Below are positions 32,063 through 39,982 of a DNA stretch of 44,956 nucleotides, piece after piece. The notes under the pieces are model-generated. The model was not told the origin of the DNA. It worked only from the letters and a program-made list of their open reading frames with translations, and ran no database searches. Numbering within the stretch: the stretch's first letter is position 1; each line of letters begins with the position of its first letter. Source of the DNA: JACQNR01 sp964533045 (GTDB taxonomy: Bacteria; Acidobacteriota; Terriglobia; UBA7540); contig CAZHKT010000011.1 of NCBI GenBank assembly GCA_964533045.1, positions 1 through 44,956 of the forward strand, in the 5' to 3' direction. A program made the position numbers and the translations under genes.

Positions 32063-33244
32063 ATGGGGGTTCCGTCCACCAGCGCGCCATGGGACATCAC
32101 GGCAGTCCCGCTCGACGAGCGCCGGGCCATCGTCGAGCGGTTCGAGGCACGCGTCAACGCGGCGCAACTCGCCGCTCCCCCCAGCAAGGAGTGGGTGCGA
32201 AAGGCCCTGATGCGGCAGGGTGCTCGCCGGTGCCCGGTGAGATTAAAGCGCCTGACGGTGGACGCCATCATTCGCTATGGTGATGCGCTCGCTGACCTCT
32301 ATGTGCAGTATCCCGACGACGTCATTCATGCCCAGCTCTGCGATTTCTCTGTGGGCTATCAGCCGCCGGACCGTCCCCAGCGCATCGACGAACTCAGGGT
32401 CCTGACCGAGCCCGCCGAATGGACCGACGAGTGGGGTACGCGCTGGGGCCACGCGAAGGGTGGCGTGGGCGCCTCGCCCGTCGATGTACCCATCAAGGAC
32501 TGGTCGCAGCTCGACGATTACTTGGCGCACCGCATGCCCGACGCCAACGCGCCGGGACGGCTCGACCGGGCCAAGCCGATCCTCGAAGCGCACGGCGAAA
32601 CCAAGTACGTGGTGGGCGTCATCCACCTGTCACTCTTTGAGCGGCTGCACTGCCTGCGCGGCATGGAAAACACCTTCATGGATTTCTACACCAGCCAGCG
32701 CGAAGTGACCCGCCTCATCGAAGCGCTGGCCGACTATCTGCTTACGCTCGTGCGCCGCTGGGTAGCGCTTCCGATTTCCGCTATTTTCATGGGCGACGAC
32801 TGGGGCTCGCAAACGCGCATGCTGGTGTCGCTCGAGCTCTGGCGGAAATTCTTCCGTCCCCATTACCGCCGCGTCTTCGACGAAATCCACCGTGCCGGCA
32901 AGCAGGTCATTTTCCACAGCTGCGGCTGCGTCACGGGGATCATTCCGGACTTGATTGATCTCGGTCTCGATGTGCTCGATCCTGTCCAACCCGAGGCGAT
33001 GAACCTGGAAGAGGTCGCGAGGCAATTCGGGGGCAAGATCTCCTTCAGCGGTGGCATTGACGACCAGCGGCTCGAGGATTACTCGCCCGAGGAAGTCCGT
33101 GAAGCCGTGAAGCGGGCCGTGAATACCCTCGGGAGGCCTTTCGGCTGCGGCTATATCGGGGCCCCGGCCAATACCGTGGCGCCCGGCGTGCCGCTCGACA
33201 ACTTCCGCGCGCTGATCGAAACCTTCCACCAAGAGCTTGCCTAG
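32063..33244 (+). CDS. URO-D/MtaA-superfamily methyltransferase-like protein, HSCG
   Basis: 393 aa, cytosolic. The ATG at 32063 follows AGGAGGGGTCGAAT; an ATG 17 codons upstream lacks a site. An extra N-terminal helix region (residues 1-65) precedes the barrel. Motifs: FMGDDWGSQ at 242-250, HSCG with H285 and C287 matching the first two zinc ligands of MtaA-type methyltransferases, and DVLDPVQPEAMN. The distal third Cys of MtaA is not at its usual place (APANTVAPGVPLDN), although Cys in GCGYIG is near. Likely transfers a methyl group to or from a corrinoid protein; donor unknown. Confidence 0.82.
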   Translation: MGVPSTSAPWDITAVPLDERRAIVERFEARVNAAQLAAPPSKEWVRKALMRQGARRCPVRLKRLTVDAIIRYGDALADLYVQYPDDVIHAQLCDFSVGYQPPDRPQRIDELRVLTEPAEWTDEWGTRWGHAKGGVGASPVDVPIKDWSQLDDYLAHRMPDANAPGRLDRAKPILEAHGETKYVVGVIHLSLFERLHCLRGMENTFMDFYTSQREVTRLIEALADYLLTLVRRWVALPISAIFMGDDWGSQTRMLVSLELWRKFFRPHYRRVFDEIHRAGKQVIFHSCGCVTGIIPDLIDLGLDVLDPVQPEAMNLEEVARQFGGKISFSGGIDDQRLEDYSPEEVREAVKRAVNTLGRPFGCGYIGAPANTVAPGVPLDNFRALIETFHQELA

Positions 33245-33286
33245 TGTGGTGCGTCGCCGAAAACTATTCCATCGCGGGGTGCCTTG

Positions 33287-33340
33287 TCGCGGCGGCCTTC
33301 AGGCCGCCACCCCCGCGTGTCGCCCTGAAGGGCGACGCGA
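33287..33340. repeat. REPIN-like element
   Basis: GCGGCGGCCTTCAGGCCGCC and TCGCCCTGAAGGGCGA face each other with a short spacer. It lies in the 237-base gap between two convergent URO-D-like genes; no other feature was seen there. Confidence 0.75.
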
Positions 33341-33481
33341 CGTCCCGCTCGGCCGAAACCACGAAGGACATCCGCCACTGTAAAGGATCGTTAGACGCAC
33401 CACACCAGCGCAAGGCTGGTTGTCCGGGCCTTGCCGACTTTCCTGGTTTGAAGAACAGGGGGCTGGGATCCATACCCGGCG

Positions 33482-34546
33482 CTAGTTCAAGGCGGGAAGC
33501 GATCCATCGGCGTGGTACGCTCCTTCTCTCCGCGCACATTCCATGACCACATGAATTGACTCTGGCGGCGTGTGGGGCGGCAGGGCGCAGCCGGGACCCA
33601 TCAGGAATTCTCCGCCCGGCGCCATGACGCGCAGGATGGCGACCGCGTGCTCGCGCACTTCGTCCGGGGTTCCGCGCAGCAGCACCCCGTGCGGGTCCAG
33701 CATGCCGAGCACGGTGGTCTTGCTCCGGGTGGCGTTCTTGCACGTTTCGGGATGGGTCTTCGGATCGAGCTCCAGGCAGTCGGCACCGGTTGCCACCAGG
33801 TTGGGCAAGAGCTTGGTTTCGTCGCCGCAAGAATGGACGAAGCTCCGGCAGCCGGCTTGGCGCATCGCGTCGCAGAAGGCTTTGTCGCCGGGAAATTCGA
33901 GCTCGTTGAACATGCGCGTCGAAATCAGGCTGTGGCCGTATGACCCGATCGAACTCCCGTGCGCGCCGGCGCGCCGCTGAGCCTCGCCAAAGAGAATGTT
34001 CATGCGGCTGCATTTGTCCAGGAGCTGCAGAACGTGCGGGCGCATGTCGGGGTCGGCGGCGGCCAGCAGAAAGTTTTCCGGCCCCCAGAGTGCCGCCGCC
34101 AGCGCCATCGGCCCCTGATCCGCCCTGCCGATTATGAAAACCTTTCCTGCGGTTTCCTTTGCCAGAATGCGCGTAGCCTTAAGCATCTCGTTGAGGGGAA
34201 AGGTACTTTCCGGGTCGGGGATCTCGAGCTTGTCGATGTCCTCCACCGACTTGATGACGGGGTCTTCGACATGCGACGGTCCCCTCGCCGGATACGAGAT
34301 CTGACAACCCATGGCCTCGGCTTCGGCGCAGACGCCATTCTCGTGCATGATAACGTCGTGGCCGAACTCGCGCCAGGCGAGCAGCTGTGCCTCGGCCAGC
34401 CACTCGCTGGAACGCAGAATTTGGCCGAAGTCGGCGCCGTGCATCTGGCACGCCATCAGGAAGTTGTGCAGTGCCACCGGCACGCGGTCGGGGATCTTAT
34501 GGTCAAGGACGGCCAAGGTACGTTCGAGCGAAGTCATGGTTTCCAT
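33482..34546 (-). CDS. MtaA/CmuA-type corrinoid methyltransferase
   Basis: 354 aa, cytosolic, the closest of the six to classical MtaA. The zinc triad is complete: H238 and C240 in HSCGD, and C320 in MGPGCALPPHTP, matching the H-x-C...C arrangement used to bind the thiol or methyl acceptor. Other family marks: METMTSLERTLAVLDHKIPDR start region and LGMLDPHGVLLRGTPDEV. It should move methyl groups between a corrinoid protein and a thiol or other acceptor; the partner may be the corrinoid protein at 43342. The ATG at 34546 has AAAGG upstream; a TTG four codons earlier is possible. Alone on its strand here, divergent from the next gene. Confidence 0.85.
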   Translation of the reverse strand: METMTSLERTLAVLDHKIPDRVPVALHNFLMACQMHGADFGQILRSSEWLAEAQLLAWREFGHDVIMHENGVCAEAEAMGCQISYPARGPSHVEDPVIKSVEDIDKLEIPDPESTFPLNEMLKATRILAKETAGKVFIIGRADQGPMALAAALWGPENFLLAAADPDMRPHVLQLLDKCSRMNILFGEAQRRAGAHGSSIGSYGHSLISTRMFNELEFPGDKAFCDAMRQAGCRSFVHSCGDETKLLPNLVATGADCLELDPKTHPETCKNATRSKTTVLGMLDPHGVLLRGTPDEVREHAVAILRVMAPGGEFLMGPGCALPPHTPPESIHVVMECARREGAYHADGSLPALN

Positions 34547-34603
34547 GGAAGCAATCAACCTTTCGCGTGGAACTGGGGCGGCCAGCGCATGGCGACTCCC
34601 AGA

Positions 34604-34631
34604 GGAATAAGCAATATTGGGTCCAGTACAA
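34604..34631 (-). promoter_or_regulatory. Possible promoter for the MtaA/CmuA-type gene
   Basis: On the minus strand TTGTAC (34626-34631), 16 bases, TATTCC (34604-34609). A modest match, placed about 60 bases upstream of the start. The rest of the 303-base gap 34547-34849 shows nothing else clear. Confidence 0.3.
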
Positions 34632-34849
34632 CTGCTTTCCGTAATCCTCAGAGCGAGCGCTTAGGCCCAAAACGTGCATCTTAACTCGTAAGGGGACAGA
34701 ATCGGGCCTTCTTCCTGCGCGTTTTCGCGCTCGAATTGTCTCATTGAGAGGCCTCAAGGCGCAAAATGGCCGAACGGGTCGCGCCTCGAAGGCTTGGCCG
34801 GAAGGGGGGCTTGGGGACCCTCTGATTCTCCCCGCCGAGGAGGGAAGCC

Positions 34850-36124
34850 ATGACGTCTCGCGAGCGGATAGCTCTGGCCTTGGAGCATAAGGAAGCCGAC
34901 CGGGTCCCCCTGGATCTGGGCGGAACCGCTGTCACCGGAATGCAGGCAAACTCGGTCTATGTCCTTCGTCAGGCGCTGGGCCTGGATCCTCCGGGAACGC
35001 CGGTGAAAGTGATCGAGCCCTTCCAGATCCTGGGTGAGATCAAACCCGACTTGATGGAAGTGCTGGGTGTTGACGTGGTGCCCCTTCCTGCGCCGCGCGG
35101 CCTCTTTGGGTTCGAGAACAAGAACTGGAAGGAATGGAAGCTTTTTGACGGCACGCCCGTCCTGGTGCCGGAAGCCTTCAACACGGATCCCGAACCGGAC
35201 CGGTCCATCCTGATGTACCCCGAGGGGGACAAATCCGTTCCCCCCTCCGGGCGAATCCCCAAGGACGGATACTATTTCGATGCCATCATCCGCCAGCCGC
35301 CCATCGACGAGTCAAAACTCAACCCTGAAGATAACCTGGAGGAGTTCGGCCCGATTTCGGACGCTGACCTGGAATATTACGCTCGCGAAATTGACCGGTT
35401 GTGGAACACGACCGACAAAGCCATCGTCGGCAGCTTTGGAGGGACGGCATTCGGCGACATTGCGCTGGTTCCCGCGCCTTGGCTGAAGCATCCCAAGGGC
35501 ATTCGCGACGTGGCCGAGTGGTACATGAGCACGGTGGCCCGCCGCGACTACATCTACAAAGTCTTCGAGCGGCAGTGCGAAATCGCCCTGGCCAATCTGG
35601 AGAAGATTTACAAAGTTGTGGGCGACCGAGTGTCGGTGGTGTTCGTGACCGGCACCGATTTCGGGGCGCAGCACGGGTCATTCATTTCGCCCAAGTCCTA
35701 CCGCGACCTCTTCAAGCCATTCCACATCGCGGTCAACAACTGGATTCACAAGCATACCAAGTGGAAGTCTTTCATCCATTCCTGCGGGTCGGTCTGGAAT
35801 CTCTACCAGGATTTCATCGAAGCGGGATTTGACATTCACAATCCTGTCCAGTGCTCGGCGGCGTGCATGGACCCGGTTCAGATCAAGATGACTTTTGGCG
35901 ACCGGATTTCATTCTGGGGCGGCGGCGTGGACACGCAGCGGACGCTGCCCTTCGGCACGCCCGAGGAAGTCCGCGCGGAGGTTCGTGAGCGCATCCGCAT
36001 CTTCGGCGCTGGCGGCGGGTTCGTCTTCAATACCACCCACAACGTCCAGGCGCGCGTGCCCAAGGCCAATCTCCTGGCCCTTTATGAAACGGTAAAGGAA
36101 TACGGCAGGTATCCGCTGACCTGA
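34850..36124 (+). CDS. URO-D/MtaA-superfamily methyltransferase-like protein, HSCG, long form
   Basis: 424 aa, the longest of the set owing to an insert (residues about 80-180) rich in Pro, Asp and Tyr. Start ATG follows GAGGAGGGAAGCC. Family features: TSRERIALALEHKEADRVPLD at the N-terminus, VTGTDFGAQHG at 266-276 in place of GDDxG, HSCG with H310 and C312, a nearby QCSAAC pair, and FWGGGVDTQRTLPFGTPEEV. Predicted cytosolic corrinoid-dependent methyltransferase; methyl source unknown. It is followed by a repeat-rich gap and the convergent RACo gene. Confidence 0.82.
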   Translation: MTSRERIALALEHKEADRVPLDLGGTAVTGMQANSVYVLRQALGLDPPGTPVKVIEPFQILGEIKPDLMEVLGVDVVPLPAPRGLFGFENKNWKEWKLFDGTPVLVPEAFNTDPEPDRSILMYPEGDKSVPPSGRIPKDGYYFDAIIRQPPIDESKLNPEDNLEEFGPISDADLEYYAREIDRLWNTTDKAIVGSFGGTAFGDIALVPAPWLKHPKGIRDVAEWYMSTVARRDYIYKVFERQCEIALANLEKIYKVVGDRVSVVFVTGTDFGAQHGSFISPKSYRDLFKPFHIAVNNWIHKHTKWKSFIHSCGSVWNLYQDFIEAGFDIHNPVQCSAACMDPVQIKMTFGDRISFWGGGVDTQRTLPFGTPEEVRAEVRERIRIFGAGGGFVFNTTHNVQARVPKANLLALYETVKEYGRYPLT

Positions 36125-36174
36125 AACCGCTCAATCCTCCATCTCCAGAGGGGGACGGCGTGCTGTGCCCCTTG

Positions 36175-36255
36175 GGTCCGCCGGCCTCCGGCCGGCTGAC
36201 TTGCAGGCGGGACGCCCGCGCTCCGTAAAGACGCCTCGGCGAGGCGTCTCGCATG
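36175..36255. repeat. GC-rich palindrome cluster
   Basis: GCCGGCCTCCGGCCGGC, GCAGGCGGGACGCCCGC and GACGCCTCGGCGAGGCGTC lie in series. The first and last are strong hairpins and may terminate the preceding gene. Confidence 0.6.
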
Positions 36256-36266
36256 TGCCGGACCGA

Positions 36267-36389
36267 AGAGACTGTGTAATAACTGCTGTTCGTAGCGGCG
36301 GGCTTCAGCCCGCCACAGGCATCATCAACATGATGGCGACCTGAGGGTCGCCGCTACGGCGTCTTTCCATGGGTTATCACACAGACTCT
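36267..36389. repeat. MITE-like unit enclosing a REPIN
   Basis: AGAGACTGTGTAATAAC (36267-36283) and GTTATCACACAGACTCT (36373-36389) are inverted copies matching at 15 of 17 positions. Between them sits a full REPIN-like element: GTAGCGGCGGGCTTCAGCCC at the left, GGCGACCTGAGGGTCGCCGC then TAC at the right. Total 123 bp, no coding capacity. Confidence 0.65.
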
Positions 36390-36400
36390 GAAGCCCGGCG

Positions 36401-37918
36401 CTACAGGGGAAATCCCATCTCTTCGACGTAAACGTCCTGGAAGCCGGGCTCGGTGTTGAGCGTGACGTGCACGGTCTTCCGGCGAATGTGGGAGTACTCA
36501 AAATCGGCGTCGGCGGAGTTGAAGAGGGCGAGTTTGGCGCCGAGCAGCGCTGTATTGCCCGCGGGCTTGATGATTTCGAGGGGAGAATTCAGCAGGCCGA
36601 TGCGGCGGGCGCTCTCGAGATTGATGTAATTGCCGAATGCCCCCGCCAGATAGAGGCAGGTGAGGTCTTTCAGTTCCGCGCCCCAGTTCTTGACCAGCAG
36701 GCGAATACCGGCGGCGATGGCGCCCTTGGCGAGTTGCAGTTCGCGGATGTCGTACTGGGTGAGCGCCACGGGCGGCGCGAGTTCCAGTCTGGCGGCAGAA
36801 CCATCGCGCAGGCGGCCGCTCGGGAGGATGCTTCCCAGGTCGAGCGCGCACGCCACCACGTCCACCAGGCCGCTGCCGCAGATGCCGCGCGGCTCGACCT
36901 CGCCCAGAACGTGACACACGAGCCTGCCATTCTGGATGCTCGCCGCTGAAATCGCGCCGGTCGAAGCGCGCATGCCCATGGAAATACGCGCGCCCTCGAA
37001 GGCCGGGCCGGCGGCGGTCGAGGCGCAGACCAGCTTCTCGCGGTTGCCGATGACGATTTCGCCGTTGGTCCCGAGGTCTACCAATCCCGCCAGCGCCTCG
37101 CTCTGATCGAGTCGTGTCGCCAGGATCCCCGCCAGGATGTCGCTGCCCACAAATCCGCCCAGGCAGGGCAAGAAATAGACCACCGGATTGCCCATAAGCT
37201 TCCATCCGAGGTCGGAGGCGCGGAAGGTTTCCAGACCGTCGCGCACCGGTTCGAAGGGGTACGATGCGAGCGGCGCGATATCGATGCCGCAGAACAAGTG
37301 ATGCATGACGGTGTTGCCGACAAGGGTGACCACTCGAAGGGACCTTTCGGTGGCGTTGGCCGCTTCCAATAATTCCTGGATCAATCTTCCGATCTGGTGG
37401 CGCACGATGATGCGAAGCTTCTCGTGGCCGTCATCCTTGGCGGCGAAGCTGACGCGGCTCATGACGTCGGCACCGTAACTAGCCTGAAGGTTCAGCGCCG
37501 AACGGACGGCGAGGACATGAGCATTGGAGAGATCGAGTAATTGCGCTACCACCGTGGTGGTTCCAAGATCCACGGCGACGCCCAGGCCCTCGCGCGGCGT
37601 GAAGTCAAAACGCGTGTTGTCGGCAAGAATGGCGGCTTCCCACTGGCCGAGTTCCAGCGTCAAATCGGTGTCCGCCTTGGCGGTGCAGGAGAGACGCCAG
37701 CCGGCGCGCAATTCGTCGGCGGCCAGCAGCGCCTCCTGCTCGGGGGTGACGGGAATGGTGCCGTTGACAACGCGGACGCGGCAGCCCTTGCAGCGCTGGC
37801 GTCCGCCGCAGGGGAATTCCACGCCGTGCGCGAAGAGCACGTCCTGGAGCGGCGTGCCACGCTCTAGTTCGAACGATTCTCCCAGGGGTTGCAGTTCAAC
37901 GCGGACGCGGTCGGTCAT
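36401..37918 (-). CDS. RACo-type reductive activator of corrinoid proteins
   Basis: ATP-dependent activator that returns inactive Co(II) corrinoid to Co(I) using a low-potential electron. 505 aa. The N-terminal [2Fe-2S] ferredoxin domain has C37, C43, C46 and C78 (C-x5-C-x2-C...C), then a linker, then the ASKHA-type DUF4445 domain with VAVDLGTTTVVAQLLDL (phosphate loop), TLVGNTVMHHLF, DLGTNGEIVI and YLAGAFGNYINL. Start ATG is clear, but its ribosome site is weak. It is 141 bases downstream of a methyltransferase gene on the same strand, with a repeat between. Its stop codon TAG is the start of a GTAGCGCC repeat end. Presence of RACo is strong evidence that the locus runs corrinoid chemistry. 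Confidence 0.95.
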   Translation of the reverse strand: MTDRVRVELQPLGESFELERGTPLQDVLFAHGVEFPCGGRQRCKGCRVRVVNGTIPVTPEQEALLAADELRAGWRLSCTAKADTDLTLELGQWEAAILADNTRFDFTPREGLGVAVDLGTTTVVAQLLDLSNAHVLAVRSALNLQASYGADVMSRVSFAAKDDGHEKLRIIVRHQIGRLIQELLEAANATERSLRVVTLVGNTVMHHLFCGIDIAPLASYPFEPVRDGLETFRASDLGWKLMGNPVVYFLPCLGGFVGSDILAGILATRLDQSEALAGLVDLGTNGEIVIGNREKLVCASTAAGPAFEGARISMGMRASTGAISAASIQNGRLVCHVLGEVEPRGICGSGLVDVVACALDLGSILPSGRLRDGSAARLELAPPVALTQYDIRELQLAKGAIAAGIRLLVKNWGAELKDLTCLYLAGAFGNYINLESARRIGLLNSPLEIIKPAGNTALLGAKLALFNSADADFEYSHIRRKTVHVTLNTEPGFQDVYVEEMGFPL

Positions 37919-37988
37919 AGTTGGAGTAGGTTGCGGGGATGCCCTTCTGGCGGCAGATCGGAGTCCGCCACGTCTGGCTTCAACGATT

Positions 37989-38012
37989 GGGCGGCCTGAA
38001 GGCCGCCGCTAC
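37989..38012. repeat. Single REPIN-family hairpin
   Basis: GGGCGGCCTGAAGGCCGCC followed by GCTAC: one half of a REPIN-like doublet. It lies between a methyltransferase gene and RACo. Confidence 0.65.
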
Positions 38013-38059
38013 GGAACGCGCATTTTGCGGCCCCGCCGCGCGGGGCCGCCGATATGAAA

Positions 38060-39073
38060 TCACGCCGCCAGTTGAAACTGGTGGTGAGTCTCCTCAATAA
38101 ACGCCAGCATGTTTTCGAGCGATACGTCGCCCTCGACGTTATGCGCCGGCGAGAGAATGAAGCTTCCGTGGCGTCCCATTTCGAGCAGATGCCGCGTCTC
38201 GTTCCGAACATCGTCGGCGCTCCCGTAGGGGAGCGTCTGCTGCGTGGAAAGCCCGCCCCAGAAGGTCAGCCGTCCGCGGTAACGGAGGAGCAACTCATCC
38301 ACGTTCATGACTTCCGGCTGGAAGGGATTAAAGCACTTCAGCCCGATGCCCACCAAGTCATCGAACAGTTCATCCACGTCCCCGCAGCTGTGGATGAAGA
38401 CGTACTTGCCGGCATCGGTCACGGCGCGGTACATGCGCTCCAGCACCGGGTAGATGAACTGCCGCCAGAGCTTGTAGCCCATCTGGAGGCCGCGCTGCTG
38501 GCCCCAGTCGTCGCCGAAGTACACGGCGTCGATATCGTATTTCAGCGCCTGGCGCAGTTGCGCGATGTTGTAGTCCGCGATGGTGTTGAACAATTCGCGG
38601 ACGAAACCGGGATGGTCGTAGAAATCCATCATCAAGGTTTCCATCCCGCGCATCGTCCAGGCGCGCTCGTAAAGCGAAAAGCCGATGCAGAACAGCCGGA
38701 AGCGGTCGGGGTAGCGCCCTATCTTCTCCGGAATATCGGCGAAGAACCGGGGATCAAGAGGGTCCGGGAATTGGTAACCCTTCAGCGTGGCTTCCGGGAG
38801 GACCTTCCCGCAGACGTTGCCGATGTCTTTGTCGATGGTGCGGTCCCAGACCACGCCGAAGACGTCGCGGAATCTCGCACCGCCCAGGTCCTCGAAAAAT
38901 CCGATGTCGCTGCCCAGCTCCAGAATGTGATCGCCCAGCGTTCCCATCAGGTCGCGCGTTCCGTAGTGCGCGGCCAGTTTTTCCCGGGCCTCGCAGGTGA
39001 ACCGGAACGACCACGGCGTGTAGGGCGGAACGTGTCCCTCCAGAACCTGCTGGATGATTTCGCGTTTGGTCAT
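38060..39073 (-). CDS. URO-D/MtaA-superfamily methyltransferase-like protein, HSCG, in the corrinoid operon
   Basis: 337 aa, cytosolic. The ATG at 39073 follows AAGGAGAT; the longer open frame reaches back over the previous gene's end and is rejected. Motifs: YFGDDWGQQRG at 185-195, HSCG with H228 and C230, CFNPFQPEVMNV and FWGGLSTQQTLPYGSADDV. A third Cys is not seen in SPAHNVEG. Gap to the DUF1638 gene upstream is 44 bases, so it belongs to the minus-strand corrinoid operon and may be the operon's own substrate:corrinoid methyltransferase. Donor unknown. Confidence 0.85.
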   Translation of the reverse strand: MTKREIIQQVLEGHVPPYTPWSFRFTCEAREKLAAHYGTRDLMGTLGDHILELGSDIGFFEDLGGARFRDVFGVVWDRTIDKDIGNVCGKVLPEATLKGYQFPDPLDPRFFADIPEKIGRYPDRFRLFCIGFSLYERAWTMRGMETLMMDFYDHPGFVRELFNTIADYNIAQLRQALKYDIDAVYFGDDWGQQRGLQMGYKLWRQFIYPVLERMYRAVTDAGKYVFIHSCGDVDELFDDLVGIGLKCFNPFQPEVMNVDELLLRYRGRLTFWGGLSTQQTLPYGSADDVRNETRHLLEMGRHGSFILSPAHNVEGDVSLENMLAFIEETHHQFQLAA

Positions 39074-39117
39074 CGGCAGATCTCCTTTCGCCGCCGTGCA
39101 AAGGAAAGACCTTGCCA

Positions 39118-39873
39118 TCACCCGCCCGCCGTGGGCGCCGGCTCGGCGGAGACGATATTCTCGCCGAAGTTGGCCGCCACCCGCCAGCCCGGCGGCACAA
39201 TCAGAAATTCCTCCTCGTCCCACTGGCCGTCCACCAGCCGCTGAATCATCGAGAGGTCGCCCTGCACCTTTTCGTATTTCCAATTCCGTTCCGCGGCCAG
39301 CTGGCGCGTGTGCTCCTCGTAGCTGCCGTCCGGCTCGACGCCCATTTCGATAAACGTGAACTGGCCGTAGTTCTTGGTGTAGCCGAGCGTTTCGAACAGG
39401 TAGGTAGCGTTGTCCTCGCCGTACTTTTCCACCAGCTTTTCATACGACATATCAATGCCCAGCTGATTGGGGATGGAGAGCTGGCGCAGCTCACCGCCGT
39501 CGTTTTCGGCTCGCTCGATCCAGCCGGTGGTTTTGAAATAGACGCCGGGATGAGCGTTGAAGTAGTCGAGATACTTCTGGCGGCTGCCCATGAAAAGCGT
39601 GATGCAATCGTGGGCGCGGGGCAGGATCACCTGCGTGTGGCGCGCCGTCAGGCCTGCCAGGCCGTTGTTGCACAGGCCATAACCGAGAAGGATGGCGTCG
39701 TACCCGTTCTGAACGCGGTCCACCACCTCCTGGACGCGCTGAAGCATCGGGGAACTGCCCATGTCGTGCAGGCCCTTGGGCAGGAACTCGAGGTCGATCG
39801 CGTGGGGCGAACGCGCCATGGCCGCGTGCATTTCCCGGAAGAAGATTTCACAGCTGATGAGTTTAAGTTTCAT
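39118..39873 (-). CDS. DUF1638 protein
   Basis: 251 aa, soluble. The ATG at 39873 follows CAGGAA. The family signature is clear: KLKLISCEIFFREM at the start, AILLGYGLCNNGLAGL and LPRAHDCITLFMG. Biochemical function is not known; from memory the family occurs mainly beside corrinoid methyltransferases in anaerobic archaea and bacteria, and its Cys and His-Asp-Cys residues would suit metal or corrinoid handling (inference). Here it lies between the homocysteine methyltransferase and the HSCG methyltransferase in one operon, downstream of a repeat that touches its ribosome site. It could assist delivery or assembly of the corrinoid or substrate. Confidence 0.82.
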   Translation of the reverse strand: MKLKLISCEIFFREMHAAMARSPHAIDLEFLPKGLHDMGSSPMLQRVQEVVDRVQNGYDAILLGYGLCNNGLAGLTARHTQVILPRAHDCITLFMGSRQKYLDYFNAHPGVYFKTTGWIERAENDGGELRQLSIPNQLGIDMSYEKLVEKYGEDNATYLFETLGYTKNYGQFTFIEMGVEPDGSYEEHTRQLAAERNWKYEKVQGDLSMIQRLVDGQWDEEEFLIVPPGWRVAANFGENIVSAEPAPTAGG

Positions 39874-39878
39874 TTCCT

Positions 39879-39982
39879 GTAGCGGCGGTTTCTGACCGCC
39901 GCGCGGCAAGCTGGTTGTCGTGCCAGCGAACTGACGGCTGGAGGCCACCTCTGCAGCCTGGCGGCCTGAAGGCCGCCGCTAC
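39879..39982. repeat. REPIN-like element bridging two operon genes
   Basis: GTAGCGGCGGTTTCTGACCG at the left and GGCGGCCTGAAGGCCGCC plus GCTAC at the right, with about 60 bases between. The right end carries the TAG stop of the homocysteine methyltransferase gene; the left end abuts the ribosome site of DUF1638. Confidence 0.75.

Noticed and set aside
34850..36124. Frameshifted or fused gene because of its extra length
   Set aside because: The insert is in frame, flanked by family motifs, and the start and stop are clean, so it is a long family member.
27305..39073. True uroporphyrinogen decarboxylase (heme biosynthesis) among the URO-D-like genes
   Set aside because: Six divergent copies, HxCG metal motifs and corrinoid neighbours do not fit HemE.
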